Notes: generated by a model from the letters alone, not told the origin. A stretch of 64,000 bases of DNA from Oceanobacillus senegalensis (GCF_900176885.1 NZ_LT839648.1:767991-831990), one strand, 5' to 3'. Numbered from the stretch's first letter, positions 34,200-43,486 are shown. A program made the numbers and translations.

Positions 34200-34910
34200 A
34201 TGAAAGGAAAAGATATTTTTCGGAGAGTGACATTGTCATTTTTATTTTTAATAGCACTTTATGTGACAGTTGCCTCCATATCTAACTTAACCATTACAGA
34301 TTTTAAGGTATGGGCAGTAAACTTGCAATCGAGTGCTTTTGATGATAATCATACTTCGAATTTACGTCCTATTGCTTTAAAAGAAAAAGAATTAAATGTT
34401 GCAGAATCGATAGAAAGATTAATTTCAAATAATGAAATAGAAGCGCCGGCTACATTAGAGGAAGCAGTAAATGTGGAACAATATCCTTCTAAGACAGTAG
34501 TTGCTACAGGCTATACAGCTGGTGTCGAGTCAACTGGAAAGACAAGCTCTCATCCTCAATATGGAATCACGTATTCTGGTGTAGAGGTTACGAGAGACCT
34601 ATATTCCACCATTGCTGCTGATACAAGTGTATTCCCAATTGGAACCATTCTTTTTATCCCTGGTTATGGGTATGGTGTGGTAGCGGATACTGGTAGTGCG
34701 ATAAAAGGAAACAAAATTGATTTATATTATCATACCGTTGAAGATGTCTATTCAGAGTGGGGTAAAAAAGAACTAGATGTATATGTTGTTAAACAAGGTG
34801 ATGGATCATTAACAGAAGATGAGTTAGAACAATTGAATAAAAATGAAGCATTACAGGTTTTTAGACAACAGATTAACTCGAAAAGTGATAATGAGCAGGA
34901 AGACTCCTAA
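34200..34910 (+). CDS. yuiC: 3D-domain cell-wall-associated protein YuiC
   Basis: A 236-residue protein with an N-terminal signal or anchor helix (12-30), a variable linker, and a C-terminal 3D domain named for three Asp. Here they are in [18 protein letters not shown] near 160-175. The fold is related to MltA/RlpA lytic transglycosylases, and YuiC has been characterised as a muralytic enzyme related to stationary-phase survival factors. ATG 34200 follows AGAGAGGTG. The stop lies in the terminator stem. A structured leader lies upstream. Confidence 0.9.
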   Translation: MKGKDIFRRVTLSFLFLIALYVTVASISNLTITDFKVWAVNLQSSAFDDNHTSNLRPIALKEKELNVAESIERLISNNEIEAPATLEEAVNVEQYPSKTVVATGYTAGVESTGKTSSHPQYGITYSGVEVTRDLYSTIAADTSVFPIGTILFIPGYGYGVVADTGSAIKGNKIDLYYHTVEDVYSEWGKKELDVYVVKQGDGSLTEDELEQLNKNEALQVFRQQINSKSDNEQEDS

Positions 34911-34931
34911 AAGGAAAAGGAGTCTTTTTTT
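34900..34931 (+). terminator. Terminator of yuiC, overlapping the stop codon
   Basis: AAGACTCCT pairs with AGGAGTCTT around a nine-base loop, then seven T. Confidence 0.92.
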
Positions 34932-34964
34932 ATCGCTGGTTAAGGATAGTAAGGGATGAAAGAA

Positions 34965-34987
34965 CCCCCCACTGATTGAGGATTCAC
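34965..34987 (-). repeat. Half copy of the ATCAGTGGGG repeat at the yuiD 3' end
   Basis: CCCCACTGATTGAGGATTCACTTTAT closely matches the right half of the element at 6142-6187, and likewise abuts the stop of a leftward gene. The complementary left arm is missing, so no hairpin can form. Confidence 0.6.
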
Positions 34988-34988
34988 T

Positions 34989-35465
34989 TTATAAAAAAAG
35001 TGGATAGAGCAGAAAAGCTACGATGACTCCGGTTACTCCCCCGAAAAAAACCTCACTTGGCTCATGTCCGAGTAGTTCCTTTAACTCCTTTCGCTTTTCA
35101 TATTCTTCTTTTCGATTCCAGTCTTTCGCGTGTTCAAAGAATAATTGTAAATCATCTAACAGTCGATTAAGAACCACTGCATGCCTTCCCGCATGTCTAC
35201 GAACCCCTGAAGCATCATACATGGTAATTACACTAAAGATTGCAGCAATAGCAAATAACGATGAGGAAACTCCCTCGATAATCCCAACTCCAGTCGTTAA
35301 CGCTGAAACAGCTGCAGAATGACTACTAGGCATCCCACCTGTACTAAAGGCGATACTTGGTGTGAATTCTCTTGTAACAAAAAATTTGATTGGGATTTTT
35401 ATAAATTGAGCGAAAATGATTGCTGATAATGCTGCCCATATCGGGAAGTTGTAAAATAATTCCAT
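34989..35465 (-). CDS. yuiD: Divergent PAP2 family membrane protein YuiD
   Basis: A 158-residue integral membrane protein with conserved PAP2-like pieces: FSTGGMPSSHSAAVSALTTGVG (residues 42-63), MYDASGVRRHAGRHAVVLNRL near 85-105 and GHEPSEVFFGGVTGVIVAF near 130-150. The motif order matches the divergent PAP2 family (DUF212), possible lipid phosphatases. ATG 35465 has AAAGGTG ten bases upstream. Convergent with yuiC. Confidence 0.92.
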   Translation of the reverse strand: MELFYNFPIWAALSAIIFAQFIKIPIKFFVTREFTPSIAFSTGGMPSSHSAAVSALTTGVGIIEGVSSSLFAIAAIFSVITMYDASGVRRHAGRHAVVLNRLLDDLQLFFEHAKDWNRKEEYEKRKELKELLGHEPSEVFFGGVTGVIVAFLLYPLFL

Positions 35466-35613
35466 CTAATCCAAAACACCTTTCTGCTCAAAAATTTATT
35501 TTTAGATTATGTTTTAATTCATTTTTTAATATGGATTAATTTTGAGAGGAACATGAAATATCTTCCAGTATAGATGTTGTTATTTTACCACATGGACAAT
35601 ATGTGGTAAATAA

Positions 35614-35637
35614 AAGAAAAAACGGGGTTTCCCCCGT
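35614..35637 (-). terminator. Terminator of deoD
   Basis: Reading leftward: ACGGGG, GAAA loop, CCCCGT, then TTTTTTCTTTTA. A further palindrome ACCACAT/ATGTGGT at 35588-35608 lies beyond it. Confidence 0.9.
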
Positions 35638-35651
35638 CTCCTCAATTATGC

Positions 35652-36359
35652 TTATTTAATAATTGCATCAAGTGCAATTTCCATCATTTCGTTAAATGTG
35701 GTTTGGCGCTCCTGTGCTGTGGTTTCTTCTCCGGTAAGAATGTGGTCGGATACTGTTAGAACCGATAATGCTTGTCGACCATATTTTGCAGCAAGGGTAT
35801 ATAGTGCGGTGGACTCCATTTCTATTCCAAGCACTTGGTAGCTTGCCAATAGTTCATTAATTTCTTTGGCATTTTCCCTATAGAATGAATCACTTGTGAA
35901 GACATTCCCTACTCGGAGATTTAATCCTTTTTGCGTTCCAATTTCATAGGCATTTCTTAAAAGCTTGAAGTCTGCTATTGGGGCGAAATCAATTCCGTTA
36001 AAGAGCATTCGATTCGTTTGTGAATCGGTTGTGGCACCTTGTGCTAGGATAACATCTCTTACTTTTACATCCTTTTGTAAAGCGCCACAGGTTCCAACAC
36101 GAATCATTTTCTGAACATCATATTCACGGATTAACTCATTTACATAAATGGAAATGGAAGGAACTCCCATTCCAGTTCCTTGAACGGATACACGTTCTCC
36201 TTTATAAGTCCCTGTAAAACCAAGCATCCCACGAACCTCATTGTATTGGCTCACATTTTCTAAGAAGTTTTCAGCAATAAATTTTGCTCGTAATGGATCA
36301 CCTGGTAATAATATTTTATCGGCAATTTCTCCTTTTTTTGCACCAATATGTACACTCAT
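35652..36359 (-). CDS. deoD: Purine nucleoside phosphorylase, DeoD type
   Basis: Phosphorolysis of purine (deoxy)ribonucleosides in nucleoside salvage; hexameric class. Length of 235 is exact for DeoD. Phosphate-site residues are in LPGDPLRAK (18-26) and [10 protein letters not shown] near 85; the base/ribose site is in [18 protein letters not shown] near 175 and the acid Asp in [11 protein letters not shown] near 203. ATG 36359 with GAAGGAGG. Single-gene unit with its own terminator. Confidence 0.96.
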   Translation of the reverse strand: MSVHIGAKKGEIADKILLPGDPLRAKFIAENFLENVSQYNEVRGMLGFTGTYKGERVSVQGTGMGVPSISIYVNELIREYDVQKMIRVGTCGALQKDVKVRDVILAQGATTDSQTNRMLFNGIDFAPIADFKLLRNAYEIGTQKGLNLRVGNVFTSDSFYRENAKEINELLASYQVLGIEMESTALYTLAAKYGRQALSVLTVSDHILTGEETTAQERQTTFNEMMEIALDAIIK

Positions 36360-36557
36360 CCATAAAATCCTCCTTCAACTTTCCTTTTGTTCAAGGTAAA
36401 CGGTACCATAATGTCAAATTAAAGACAAATTGTGGTACGATTTAAATCGTTTTGTTTTCAAAAATTGAATGGATTGTATATAATAATTATTGTTATACCG
36501 TACACACTATATATAGAAATTGTACGAGTACTTATTAGTAGTGGAAGGATGAATACA

Positions 36558-36821
36558 ATGAAATCTCAAACATTTACAATCACAGCAGAAACTGGTGTCC
36601 ATGCAAGACCAGCTACTTTGCTAGTAAACAAAGCAGGTCAATTTCAATCAGATATTAATGTGGTTTATAAAGGTAAAAGCGTTAATTTGAAATCCATTAT
36701 GGGGGTTATGTCATTAGGAATCCCAAGTGGAGGAGAGATTGAAATAACTGCGGAAGGTAATGATGAAGAGGAAGCAATCGCAGCTCTATCAGAAGTAATT
36801 AAAGAACATTTAGGTGAATAA
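36558..36821 (+). CDS. HPr phosphocarrier protein
   Basis: An 87-residue HPr. The catalytic His is in [12 protein letters not shown] (residue 14 or 15 in HPr numbering 15), phosphorylated by enzyme I, and the regulatory Ser is in [13 protein letters not shown] (Ser46 equivalent), the HPrK/P target that lets it act as CcpA corepressor. Because the His is kept it is HPr, not Crh (where it is Gln). It stands alone, with no ptsI downstream, unlike the usual ptsHI operon. ATG 36558 is eight bases from GGAAGGA. Confidence 0.9.
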   Translation: MKSQTFTITAETGVHARPATLLVNKAGQFQSDINVVYKGKSVNLKSIMGVMSLGIPSGGEIEITAEGNDEEEAIAALSEVIKEHLGE

Positions 36822-36878
36822 ATAATGAAAAAATCGCTAGTGGTCTTCCTGGCAATTTAGATAATACCTAAGATTTTA

Positions 36879-36909
36879 AAAAGCTAGAGGGGAGTTCTCT
36901 AGCTTTTTA
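36879..36909. terminator. Shared terminator of the HPr gene and kapB
   Basis: AAAAGCTAGAG (36879-36889) pairs with CTCTAGCTTTT (36897-36907). Its right arm covers the kapB stop codon. Confidence 0.85.
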
Positions 36910-37303
36910 TTTGATAGTATCGTTTTTCATAGTAATTTTTTTCAAGATCATTTAATTTTTGTAAAGCTGCTCGATTATACTCCGAAGGCTCCTTAGTAAG
37001 TTTCTCCTTATATATATTAACTGCTTTTCCTAAAGATTCCCCATAAGGAAGAACTGGTTCTTCGTATGGATGGACTGCTGCTTTTTTAACATTCATCTTT
37101 TCTTGGTAATATAGAGCCTTTCGTTCATGAAAAAAGACTCCTTCAACTTTTCCCATATTGTGTATATCCCCCTGTAATGGGTGTTTGTGAACAGCCATCA
37201 CCTCAACGAGATAATGCATTCCTCTGTCTTCTTTGATTTTACCTATGTAAGTTCCTGAATTATAGTGAGCTTTAACTATGTCGCCAATATTTACTTCTGC
37301 CAT
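36899..37303 (-). CDS. kapB: Kinase-associated lipoprotein-like protein KapB
   Basis: A 134-residue homologue of KapB, which in B. subtilis is needed for the sporulation kinase KinB to feed the phosphorelay. The SH3-like beta barrel is at residues 1-60 (VNIGDIVKAHYNSGTYIGKI) and a helical tail follows. No lipobox is present at the N-terminus, so it should be cytoplasmic. ATG 37303 follows AGAGGTGA. No kinB in the window. Confidence 0.88.
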   Translation of the reverse strand: MAEVNIGDIVKAHYNSGTYIGKIKEDRGMHYLVEVMAVHKHPLQGDIHNMGKVEGVFFHERKALYYQEKMNVKKAAVHPYEEPVLPYGESLGKAVNIYKEKLTKEPSEYNRAALQKLNDLEKNYYEKRYYQIKS

Positions 37304-37423
37304 CTATTATCACCTCTACTCGTATTGTGCCAAAAATGGAGTCAATAAGCTAATTTTTGAATTGAGTGATTTTCCATGTCTGATACTTCTGTTATAATTA
37401 AACTGGAAGGAAGTGATTCTAGA

Positions 37424-37636
37424 GTGTATATATTGATGCCTTTTCTATATTTTCCTGAGGATAAATCAGAATATATTCCGGCAGTTATATCATTAGTAAT
37501 ATTTATGACATTAGCCGGTGTTGCAATGTACTTATTTTACAAAAAGTCAAAAAGTGAAGAACAGGAATTTAAGCAAAAATACGAAAAGAGGTTGGACGAA
37601 ACTGAAAATTCATCTTCATCAGAATCCCAAAAATAA
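37424..37636 (+). CDS. Small single-pass membrane protein
   Basis: About 70 residues: a short N-terminal segment, one helix (IPAVISLVIFMTLAGVAMYLFY) and a charged tail. GTG 37424 is preferred because GGAAGGAAGTG is seven bases upstream; the frame runs back to 37376. No family recognised. The stop begins a strong terminator, which supports expression. Confidence 0.6.
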   Translation: MYILMPFLYFPEDKSEYIPAVISLVIFMTLAGVAMYLFYKKSKSEEQEFKQKYEKRLDETENSSSSESQK

Positions 37637-37667
37637 AATCCTCTCCTAGTTGGAGGGGATTTTTTTA
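37636..37667 (+). terminator. Terminator of the small membrane protein gene
   Basis: AAAATCCTCTCC pairs with GGAGGGGATTTT (one G-U), then TTTTTT. Confidence 0.9.
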
Positions 37668-37750
37668 TTAGAGATAGAGTGGTGAAGTACCCGAATAATT
37701 ATGCCTGTTTGTTGGATAATAACAAAAAAGTGCTTAAAGGAGTTAGAGGC

Positions 37751-38347
37751 ATGCGTTTATTTTTATTTGTTTTTTCTTTATTGTTCTTAGTAGCTTGTAA
37801 TGGAAATGGAACAAATGATGAAACTACTCGTTCCGTTGATATGTATAATGGCGATGGGGATATGGTGGGATCGGCAACTTTGAATGAGATGCCTGACGGT
37901 GTGCAAATTAAATTGAAACTAGAGGGATTAGAACCAGGCTATCATGGTATCCATGTTCATGAATATGCAACCTGTGAAGGTCCCGATTTTAAAAGTGCTG
38001 GGAATCATTTGGATCCAGAAGGGAAAGAACATGGTTTAATGCATCCAGAAGGAGCACATCTGGGGGACTTACCAAACATAGAAGCAGATTCAGCTGGATT
38101 AGTGGATATAGAGTTGATGCTTGCTGGAGCCAAATTAACAGAAGGGAAAAAGTCCATTTTACGAGGAGAAGGGACATCTTTGATTGTACATGAAAAACAG
38201 GATGATGGGGTAAGTCAACCTGCTGGTGAATCTGGTGTTAGAATTATGTGTGGGGAAATTAAAGCAGATCCAAATGCAGATTCTGATTCAAATACAGAGA
38301 AATCACCAACTGATCCTACAGAGACGAATGAGAAGCAAAGTGAATAA
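37751..38347 (+). CDS. Cu/Zn superoxide dismutase, lipoprotein type
   Basis: Disproportionates superoxide at the outer face of the membrane. The signal MRLFLFVFSLLFLVAC ends in a lipobox Cys (residue 16). All metal ligands are present: two in HVHE, the bridging His in AGNHLDP, Zn ligands in EHG and AHLGD, and the fourth Cu ligand in LIVHEKQDD; the active-site Arg is in GVRIMCGEI. B. subtilis YojM is reported to lack Cu ligands, so this copy should be more active. ATG 37751 follows AAAGGAG. The C-terminal 25 residues are low-complexity Asn/Thr/Ser. Confidence 0.92.
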   Translation: MRLFLFVFSLLFLVACNGNGTNDETTRSVDMYNGDGDMVGSATLNEMPDGVQIKLKLEGLEPGYHGIHVHEYATCEGPDFKSAGNHLDPEGKEHGLMHPEGAHLGDLPNIEADSAGLVDIELMLAGAKLTEGKKSILRGEGTSLIVHEKQDDGVSQPAGESGVRIMCGEIKADPNADSDSNTEKSPTDPTETNEKQSE

Positions 38348-38352
38348 AATTA

Positions 38353-38380
38353 AAAACCCGCATCATTTTTGCGGGTTTTT
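38353..38380. terminator. Terminator between the sod gene and patB
   Basis: AAAACCCGCA pairs with TGCGGGTTTT, with A's to the left and T's to the right, between converging genes. Confidence 0.92.
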
Positions 38381-38390
38381 GATATTGATA

Positions 38391-39560
38391 TTATTTATTT
38401 TTAACAGCATGAATAATACGATTTACTCCTTCTTCAACTGTTGCCTTAGGGCAAGCAATATTCATTCGCATGAATTGCTCACCTTCTTCACCGTAGTCAA
38501 TCCCAGCATTAAGACCAATTTTCGCTTCTTGTACCATGAACTGTTTTAATTCTTTTGCACCTAAACCTAATGAACTGCAGTCAATCCAAACCAAATAGGT
38601 GCCCTCTGAACGAATAACTTTTAAATCTGTATGGCTTTCAATTTTCTCTGTTACATAATTTTTATTATCTTCTAAAACAGCTATTAATTCATCTAGCCAA
38701 GGTGCACCATACTTGTAAGCAGATTCCAATGCTGTATTAGCCATGGTATTAAGACCGTTTCCATGTCCTTGCTTGTTAAATTCTGCAATTAATTTTTTTT
38801 GTTTTTCTTTATTACTTGTAATGACATAGGATGCTTCTAATCCAGCTAGATTAAATGTTTTAGATGGTGCCATGCATGTAACCGTTTGCTCTGCAATATC
38901 CTCTGATAAAGAAGCAATCGGAATATGTTTCTCACTAGGGAATACAAGATCTGCATGAATTTCATCGGACAAAATGATGACATCGTATTTTAGACAAAGA
39001 CGTGCCATTTCTTTTAATTCGTCATTTTTCCATACCCTACCTACTGGATTATGCGGAGAGCATAATATAAACGCTTTTACACCCGATTTTAATTTTTTCT
39101 CAAAATCTTCAAAATCAATGGTATAATAATTATCTTTTTTAATTAGTGGATTTTTAACAAGTTCTCGATCATGTGCGTCGATTACCTTATAAAAAGGAGA
39201 ATAAACTGGTGTTTGGATAAGAACTTTATCTTTAGGTTCAGTAAATGCCTGTATAGCCATATGCAAGCTTGTTACAACACCTTTACTAAAGGAAAGCCAA
39301 TCTCGATTAATTTTCCAATCATGACGTGATTTCATCCAATTAACTATCGTGTCCTTGACTTCATTATCAACAACGGTATAACCGTAAATGCCATGTTCCG
39401 CACGTTTTATTAATGCCTCATTCACTTCTTTGGGTGCCTTGAAATCCATGTCCGCAACCCACATTGGTAATACGTCCTCCGTTTGGAAAATCACTTTACG
39501 CATATCCCATTTCACAGAACGAGTGTTCAATCGATCATGTACTTCTTCAAAGATACTCAT
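38391..39560 (-). CDS. patB: PatB-like PLP C-S lyase / aminotransferase
   Basis: A fold-type I PLP enzyme of the MalY/PatB class; cystathionine beta-lyase activity gives homocysteine, pyruvate and ammonia, feeding methionine synthase. Its 389 residues are normal. PMWVADMDF near 32, CSPHNPVGRVW near 162, DEIHADLVF near 198, and the Schiff-base Lys in APSKTFNLAG near 231. ATG 39560 has AAGGAGG 12 bases upstream. Aminotransferase activity is an alternative. A possible small RNA or attenuator lies upstream. Confidence 0.92.
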   Translation of the reverse strand: MSIFEEVHDRLNTRSVKWDMRKVIFQTEDVLPMWVADMDFKAPKEVNEALIKRAEHGIYGYTVVDNEVKDTIVNWMKSRHDWKINRDWLSFSKGVVTSLHMAIQAFTEPKDKVLIQTPVYSPFYKVIDAHDRELVKNPLIKKDNYYTIDFEDFEKKLKSGVKAFILCSPHNPVGRVWKNDELKEMARLCLKYDVIILSDEIHADLVFPSEKHIPIASLSEDIAEQTVTCMAPSKTFNLAGLEASYVITSNKEKQKKLIAEFNKQGHGNGLNTMANTALESAYKYGAPWLDELIAVLEDNKNYVTEKIESHTDLKVIRSEGTYLVWIDCSSLGLGAKELKQFMVQEAKIGLNAGIDYGEEGEQFMRMNIACPKATVEEGVNRIIHAVKNK

Positions 39561-39633
39561 ATGTAATTAATCCTCCTTACATCATTAGGAATTATTATAT
39601 CAGAAAATAAACAGATTCATTAGAAAAAAGGCA

Positions 39634-39714
39634 AAAAAAAAAAGCAAAGCGTTTTAAACGCCTTGCATACAGGGGGAATACGAGAAAGTCTTACGTTAAT
39701 AGTTATACCCACTG
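39634..39714 (-). ncRNA. Candidate small RNA between pgi and patB
   Basis: Reading leftward, a TATAAT at 39726-39721 lacks a good -35. About 50 bases later comes a perfect-looking intrinsic terminator: GCAAGGCGTTT, loop, AAACGCTTTGC (39666-39644), then 11 T. A separate terminator at 39830-39860 already ends pgi, so this RNA would start on its own. It has an unpaired CCCCC run with flanks UAUUCCCCCUGU, like the C-rich seed of SD-binding sRNAs. An alternative is an attenuator for patB, whose start lies 73 bases on. Confidence 0.4.
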
Positions 39715-39829
39715 TGGAGAATTATAAACCTCATTTTTAAAAAATATATTTAAAGTTTTTAACTAGCTACATTTAATAGTGGATAATCATCAAAAAATTA
39801 TGATTGGGAAAGAATATATGCCTAAAGAA

Positions 39830-39860
39830 AAAACATCTCAGCAAAAACTGAGATGTTTTT
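39830..39860 (-). terminator. Terminator of pgi
   Basis: AAAACATCTCAG pairs perfectly with CTGAGATGTTTT around a six-base loop; T-rich leftward after the stem. Confidence 0.93.
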
Positions 39861-39866
39861 AATTTT

Positions 39867-41213
39867 TTATAAGCGTTTTTCTAATTCTTCTTTTTGATTT
39901 TCAAAGCCTGGTTTTCCAAGTAAAGCAAACATGTTTTTCTTGTATGCTTCCACACCTGGTTGATCGAATGGATTTACACCAAGAAGGTAGCCACTCATTC
40001 CACATGCCTTTTCAAAGAAATAAACAAGATAGCCAAATGTATAGGCATCAATCTTAGGGATTTCTACTATTAAATTTGGAACATCTCCATCGGTATGTGC
40101 AAGCATCGTACCTTGGAATGCTTTGTCATTGATTTCATGAATTGTTTTGCCTGCTAAATAATTCAGACCATCAGAGTTATTTTCTTCTGCTTCTAATGTT
40201 AAATCTTTTTTCGATTCATTTACATGAAGAACTGTTTCGAAAATGTTACGACGTCCTTCTTGAATGTATTGTCCTAATGAATGTAGGTCTGTGGTAAAGT
40301 TTGCAGATGAAGGATAAATTCCTTTTTGATCTTTCCCTTCACTTTCTCCAAATAATTGTTTCCACCATTCTGAAAAATATTGTAAGCTTGGCTCATAATT
40401 AATAAGGAGCTCGGTAACTTTCCCTTTGTTGTATAAAATGTTTCGTACAGCTGCGTATTGGTATGCTGGATTCCTATCAAGAGATGGTTCTCGGAAATCA
40501 TTCATTGCATCCTTCGCACCTTGCATCATTTCGTCAGTTGAAACCCCACTAACGGCAATTGGAAGCAAACCAACAGCTGTTAGTACTGAGTAGCGTCCAC
40601 CTACATCATCAGGGATTACAAATGTTTCATATCCAGCTTCATCTGCTGAGGTTTTTAATGCACCTTTTGATTTATCTGTTGTAGCAAAGATACGTGTTTT
40701 CGCTTCTTCTTGTCCATATTTCTCTTCTAATAGCTTTTTGAAAATACGAAAAGCAACAGCAGGTTCTGTTGTAGTACCGCTTTTAGAAATAACGTTGATT
40801 GAGAAATCCTTACCTTTTAGTATATCAAATAGTTCACTCATATATGTGGAACTTAAATGATGACCAACAAAGATGATTTGTGGAGCCTTTCTATCTTCCT
40901 TAGAAAGTAAATTTTGAAAAGAGTGATTCAGCATTTCTAAAGCAGCACGCGCACCTAAGTAAGAACCACCAATACCGATTACAAGTAAGACATCGGAGTT
41001 ATTTCTAATTCTTTCAGCAGCCGCTTTGATGCGTCCATACTCTTCCTTGTCGTAGTTCTCAGGTAAATCAACCCATCCTAAAAAGTCACTTCCAGCACCT
41101 GTTTTATTATGTAGCATGTTATGTGCTGATTGAACAAAATTATTTAGGTTGTCTAACTCATGCTGACCAAAGAATGATAGTGCTTTATCATAATTAAATG
41201 ATACATGTGTCAT
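39867..41213 (-). CDS. pgi: Glucose-6-phosphate isomerase
   Basis: Interconverts glucose 6-phosphate and fructose 6-phosphate. 448 residues, as in Gram-positive Pgi. The sugar-phosphate loop is at [15 protein letters not shown] near 80, [12 protein letters not shown] near 140, the catalytic Glu in [14 protein letters not shown] near 290, and the C-terminal [12 protein letters not shown] near 415. ATG 41213 with AAAGGAGG. Single gene with its own terminator. Confidence 0.97.
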   Translation of the reverse strand: MTHVSFNYDKALSFFGQHELDNLNNFVQSAHNMLHNKTGAGSDFLGWVDLPENYDKEEYGRIKAAAERIRNNSDVLLVIGIGGSYLGARAALEMLNHSFQNLLSKEDRKAPQIIFVGHHLSSTYMSELFDILKGKDFSINVISKSGTTTEPAVAFRIFKKLLEEKYGQEEAKTRIFATTDKSKGALKTSADEAGYETFVIPDDVGGRYSVLTAVGLLPIAVSGVSTDEMMQGAKDAMNDFREPSLDRNPAYQYAAVRNILYNKGKVTELLINYEPSLQYFSEWWKQLFGESEGKDQKGIYPSSANFTTDLHSLGQYIQEGRRNIFETVLHVNESKKDLTLEAEENNSDGLNYLAGKTIHEINDKAFQGTMLAHTDGDVPNLIVEIPKIDAYTFGYLVYFFEKACGMSGYLLGVNPFDQPGVEAYKKNMFALLGKPGFENQKEELEKRL

Positions 41214-41411
41214 GTAATTTCCTCCTTTTAAAATTAATTACTATTTCTAGTATGTACATAGTTTACTTTATCGAAATCAATATGTGAAATCAAGAATGAT
41301 TGTTCAATGAATAAATTAAGAGGGGAGAGGAGTTGATTTGTATGGGTTGGGAGAAAACTGATAAGTGGATATGCCAGTAAGTGGATGTGGAAGCCCAAGC
41401 TAGGTACTAAA

Positions 41412-41453
41412 AGAAAATAAATAAAAAGCATGCGCCATATTTTTGCACATGCT
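41412..41453 (-). terminator. Terminator of yugI
   Basis: Reading leftward, AGCATGTGC pairs with GCGCATGCT (one G-U), then TTTTTATTTATTTTC. The rest of 41214-41411 shows no gene. Confidence 0.8.
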
Positions 41454-41464
41454 AAATAGAGGTT

Positions 41465-41851
41465 TTAGTTTTTAAACGTACCTTCACGCTCTTTAGATTG
41501 TTCAATCCATTCTTGTAGTTTATCTTTTAAGGTATTAAAGCCAGCTGTATCCGATTCTTGTTTTGGAGCTTGTTGTTTCTTAGCTGGTTTTGCTTGCTGT
41601 TTTGGTGCTTCTTCTGTTGCACGAATGGATAGAGAAACTTTATTTTTCTCTTCATCTACGTTTAACACTTTAACTTTTACTTCATCCCCAACTGTTAAAT
41701 GATCGTTAATATCTTTAACAAATCCGTGAGTAATTTCAGAAATATGAACTAATCCCTGTGTTTCTTCATCTAAAGCAATAAACGCTCCATATGGCTGTAT
41801 ACCAGTTACTTTACCATCTAATACTTGACCAGCCTCAAATTTACTTGTCAT
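41465..41851 (-). CDS. yugI: S1-domain RNA-binding protein, general stress protein 13 type (YugI)
   Basis: A single S1 domain (residues 3-75) with GxxVxGKVTGIQPYGAFIALDE and GLVHISEIT motifs, followed by a Gln/Ala/Lys-rich linker and a helical tail. Homologues associate with ribosomes or act as stress proteins; the role is undefined. ATG 41851 has AGGAG eight bases upstream; ATG 41860 sits in that region. Monocistronic. Confidence 0.9.
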   Translation of the reverse strand: MTSKFEAGQVLDGKVTGIQPYGAFIALDEETQGLVHISEITHGFVKDINDHLTVGDEVKVKVLNVDEEKNKVSLSIRATEEAPKQQAKPAKKQQAPKQESDTAGFNTLKDKLQEWIEQSKEREGTFKN

Positions 41852-41938
41852 GCTGAACATCTCCTATTCGATTCATTTCACACAATAAACTATTTTAGCA
41901 TATAATAGGAATTCTCGCAAAGGTAAATAGAATCCCTC

Positions 41939-42937
41939 TTACCAATCTATTAAAGAGAGTAGAATATCTCCTTCCTTTAGTACAAAGCCCGGAGTTGGGT
42001 GAATTTTGTAGGAATTATCACGAATCACACCTAGTAAAAGATGACCTTGTTTAAGAAATATAGTGGAGGCTTCTAAAAAGTTTACGTCCATTAATTCCTT
42101 GGGACACTTTGTGTGAGAAAATTGTTTCTGGGTTAATAGGTGTATAATATCTTCAAATGGTTTGGACGTTTTCTTATGAGATAATTCATGGAAAAACAAA
42201 ACACTCATGAAATCATTAGAACGAATAACCGTTGTGGCTCCTGCTCTTAGAGCGTTCTCCACCTGCGATTTTGATAATATTTCTGTAACAATCGGAATGT
42301 CTGGGTTATTTCCACGTACTGCTAATACGGAAAGAATGGTCCAGTTATCGGCATCCCGTTCATTTTTGTGAACATCCGCAGTGATAAGAACTTTGGAAGC
42401 ATGATTAATGTTTGCCATTTTTAAGATTTCATCTTCTATTGCATCACCATGGATAAAATGGACAGGGAAATGGTGATAAAATATTTCTTTTTCCGTATGA
42501 TCAATTATAACAATCTGTATTTCTGGAAATTTATCTACAACGGTTTTAATTAATTGCCTAGTTCGTTCATTCCATCCGATGATAATTAAGTGCTGGTTCC
42601 CTTTAAATTTTAATTTTCCATTTAGTAGATCTTGTTCTCTTTGAATGGTAGCAGAGGATATGGAGGAGATATAAAAAGCAATGATTCCTCCTCCAGTAAG
42701 GATCAAGGATATAGCAACGATTCGACCTGTGGTTGTTAAAGGTACATAGTCCCCATAACCAACCGTTGCAGCTGTTACTAATGCCCACCAAGTCCCTTCA
42801 AAAATCGTAGGAAATTGTGCTGGTTCCAAAAAATGTATAATGGTTCCAAAGAAAGTCATAAGGAGCACAGCTGCTATTAGTAATTTAACAATATTAGGTA
42901 ATCGAAAATAAAGTTGTTTAACAAATTTTAAAGTCAT
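41939..42937 (-). CDS. yugO: Potassium channel with RCK domain (YugO)
   Basis: A two-helix K+ channel with a cytoplasmic RCK/TrkA-N domain, like B. subtilis YugO that carries electrical signals in biofilms. Pore region: TM1 (15-37), pore helix and selectivity filter TVGYGD near 60, TM2 (70-92). The RCK domain starts at HLIIIGWNERTRQLI near 117, with nucleotide-site HGDAIEDEIL near 163, and a TrkA-C-like end. ATG 42937 or 42946 are both possible (AGGTGAATGG upstream). Confidence 0.93.
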   Translation of the reverse strand: MTLKFVKQLYFRLPNIVKLLIAAVLLMTFFGTIIHFLEPAQFPTIFEGTWWALVTAATVGYGDYVPLTTTGRIVAISLILTGGGIIAFYISSISSATIQREQDLLNGKLKFKGNQHLIIIGWNERTRQLIKTVVDKFPEIQIVIIDHTEKEIFYHHFPVHFIHGDAIEDEILKMANINHASKVLITADVHKNERDADNWTILSVLAVRGNNPDIPIVTEILSKSQVENALRAGATTVIRSNDFMSVLFFHELSHKKTSKPFEDIIHLLTQKQFSHTKCPKELMDVNFLEASTIFLKQGHLLLGVIRDNSYKIHPTPGFVLKEGDILLSLIDW

Positions 42938-43065
42938 TCCATTCACCTAGTCTAAGGGGATGAGTAGTTGTAGCATATATTATGCACAAAAACTGTTGCG
43001 AATTATACCTATAGGAAGGAAAGAGGAAGGATTGGCTGAATTGCATTAGGATGAAATCAAGCTAT

Positions 43066-43200
43066 TGAGGTCGGGACAAGAGTATTTTCTCACCATGAAA
43101 CCTTTACATGATTGATGCATAAAAAAACGCCCTTAGAAAGTGTCGTGTATTTCCAGAACGGTATTTACAATCCAACTACCGTATTACGTTATTGAACATA
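43066..43200. repeat. Dispersed repeat, family A, degenerate copy
   Basis: Begins with GAGGTCGGGACAAGAG, the same terminus as the copy at 43239, and retains a GTGTATTTCCAG-like core, but the right part is lost. It lies 40 bases from the full copy, so the two are nested or tandem. Confidence 0.5.
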
Positions 43201-43238
43201 ATTTAGAAACTACGAAGATAAATTTATAAAAAACCAAA

Positions 43239-43473
43239 AAAGAGGCCGGGACAAAAGTGTTTATATCAATATGAAATCCGAACATGGTCGTGCATATAAT
43301 CCGCTACGAAAATACACTACGCGCACCTTAGGCCGCTGCTGAGCCTACTTCGAGCTATCGTTCTTCGTAGTCTCACCTAGGCTTTTCTTGCCGCAACTCT
43401 CCGTGTATTTCCTTCGCTAGTAAGCAATGTTCGGATTTGGGCTAAACACTTTAGTTATGTCCCAGACTCTCTT
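43239..43473. repeat. Dispersed repeat, family A, copy 2
   Basis: About 235 bases with terminal repeats AAGAGGCCGGGACA and TGTCCCAGACTCTC. Shares ATCCGAACATG, GAAAATACACTACGC, GCTGCTGAGCC, and the TATTTCCTTCGCTA end with the copy at 8118. No reading frame. It borders the 3' end of the next leftward gene, as copy 1 borders metE. Confidence 0.75.
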
Positions 43474-43486
43474 CCGTTTAAAGGCA

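Noticed and set aside
35588..35608. ACCACAT/ATGTGGT palindrome after deoD
   Set aside because: Beyond a clear terminator and without a T tract; could be an operator for nothing visible, so not called.
39634..39714. Identity of the candidate RNA with RsaE/RoxS
   Set aside because: Only the C-rich run is shared; known copies, as I recall, lie near other genes and the rest of the sequence does not match. Kept as a separate candidate.
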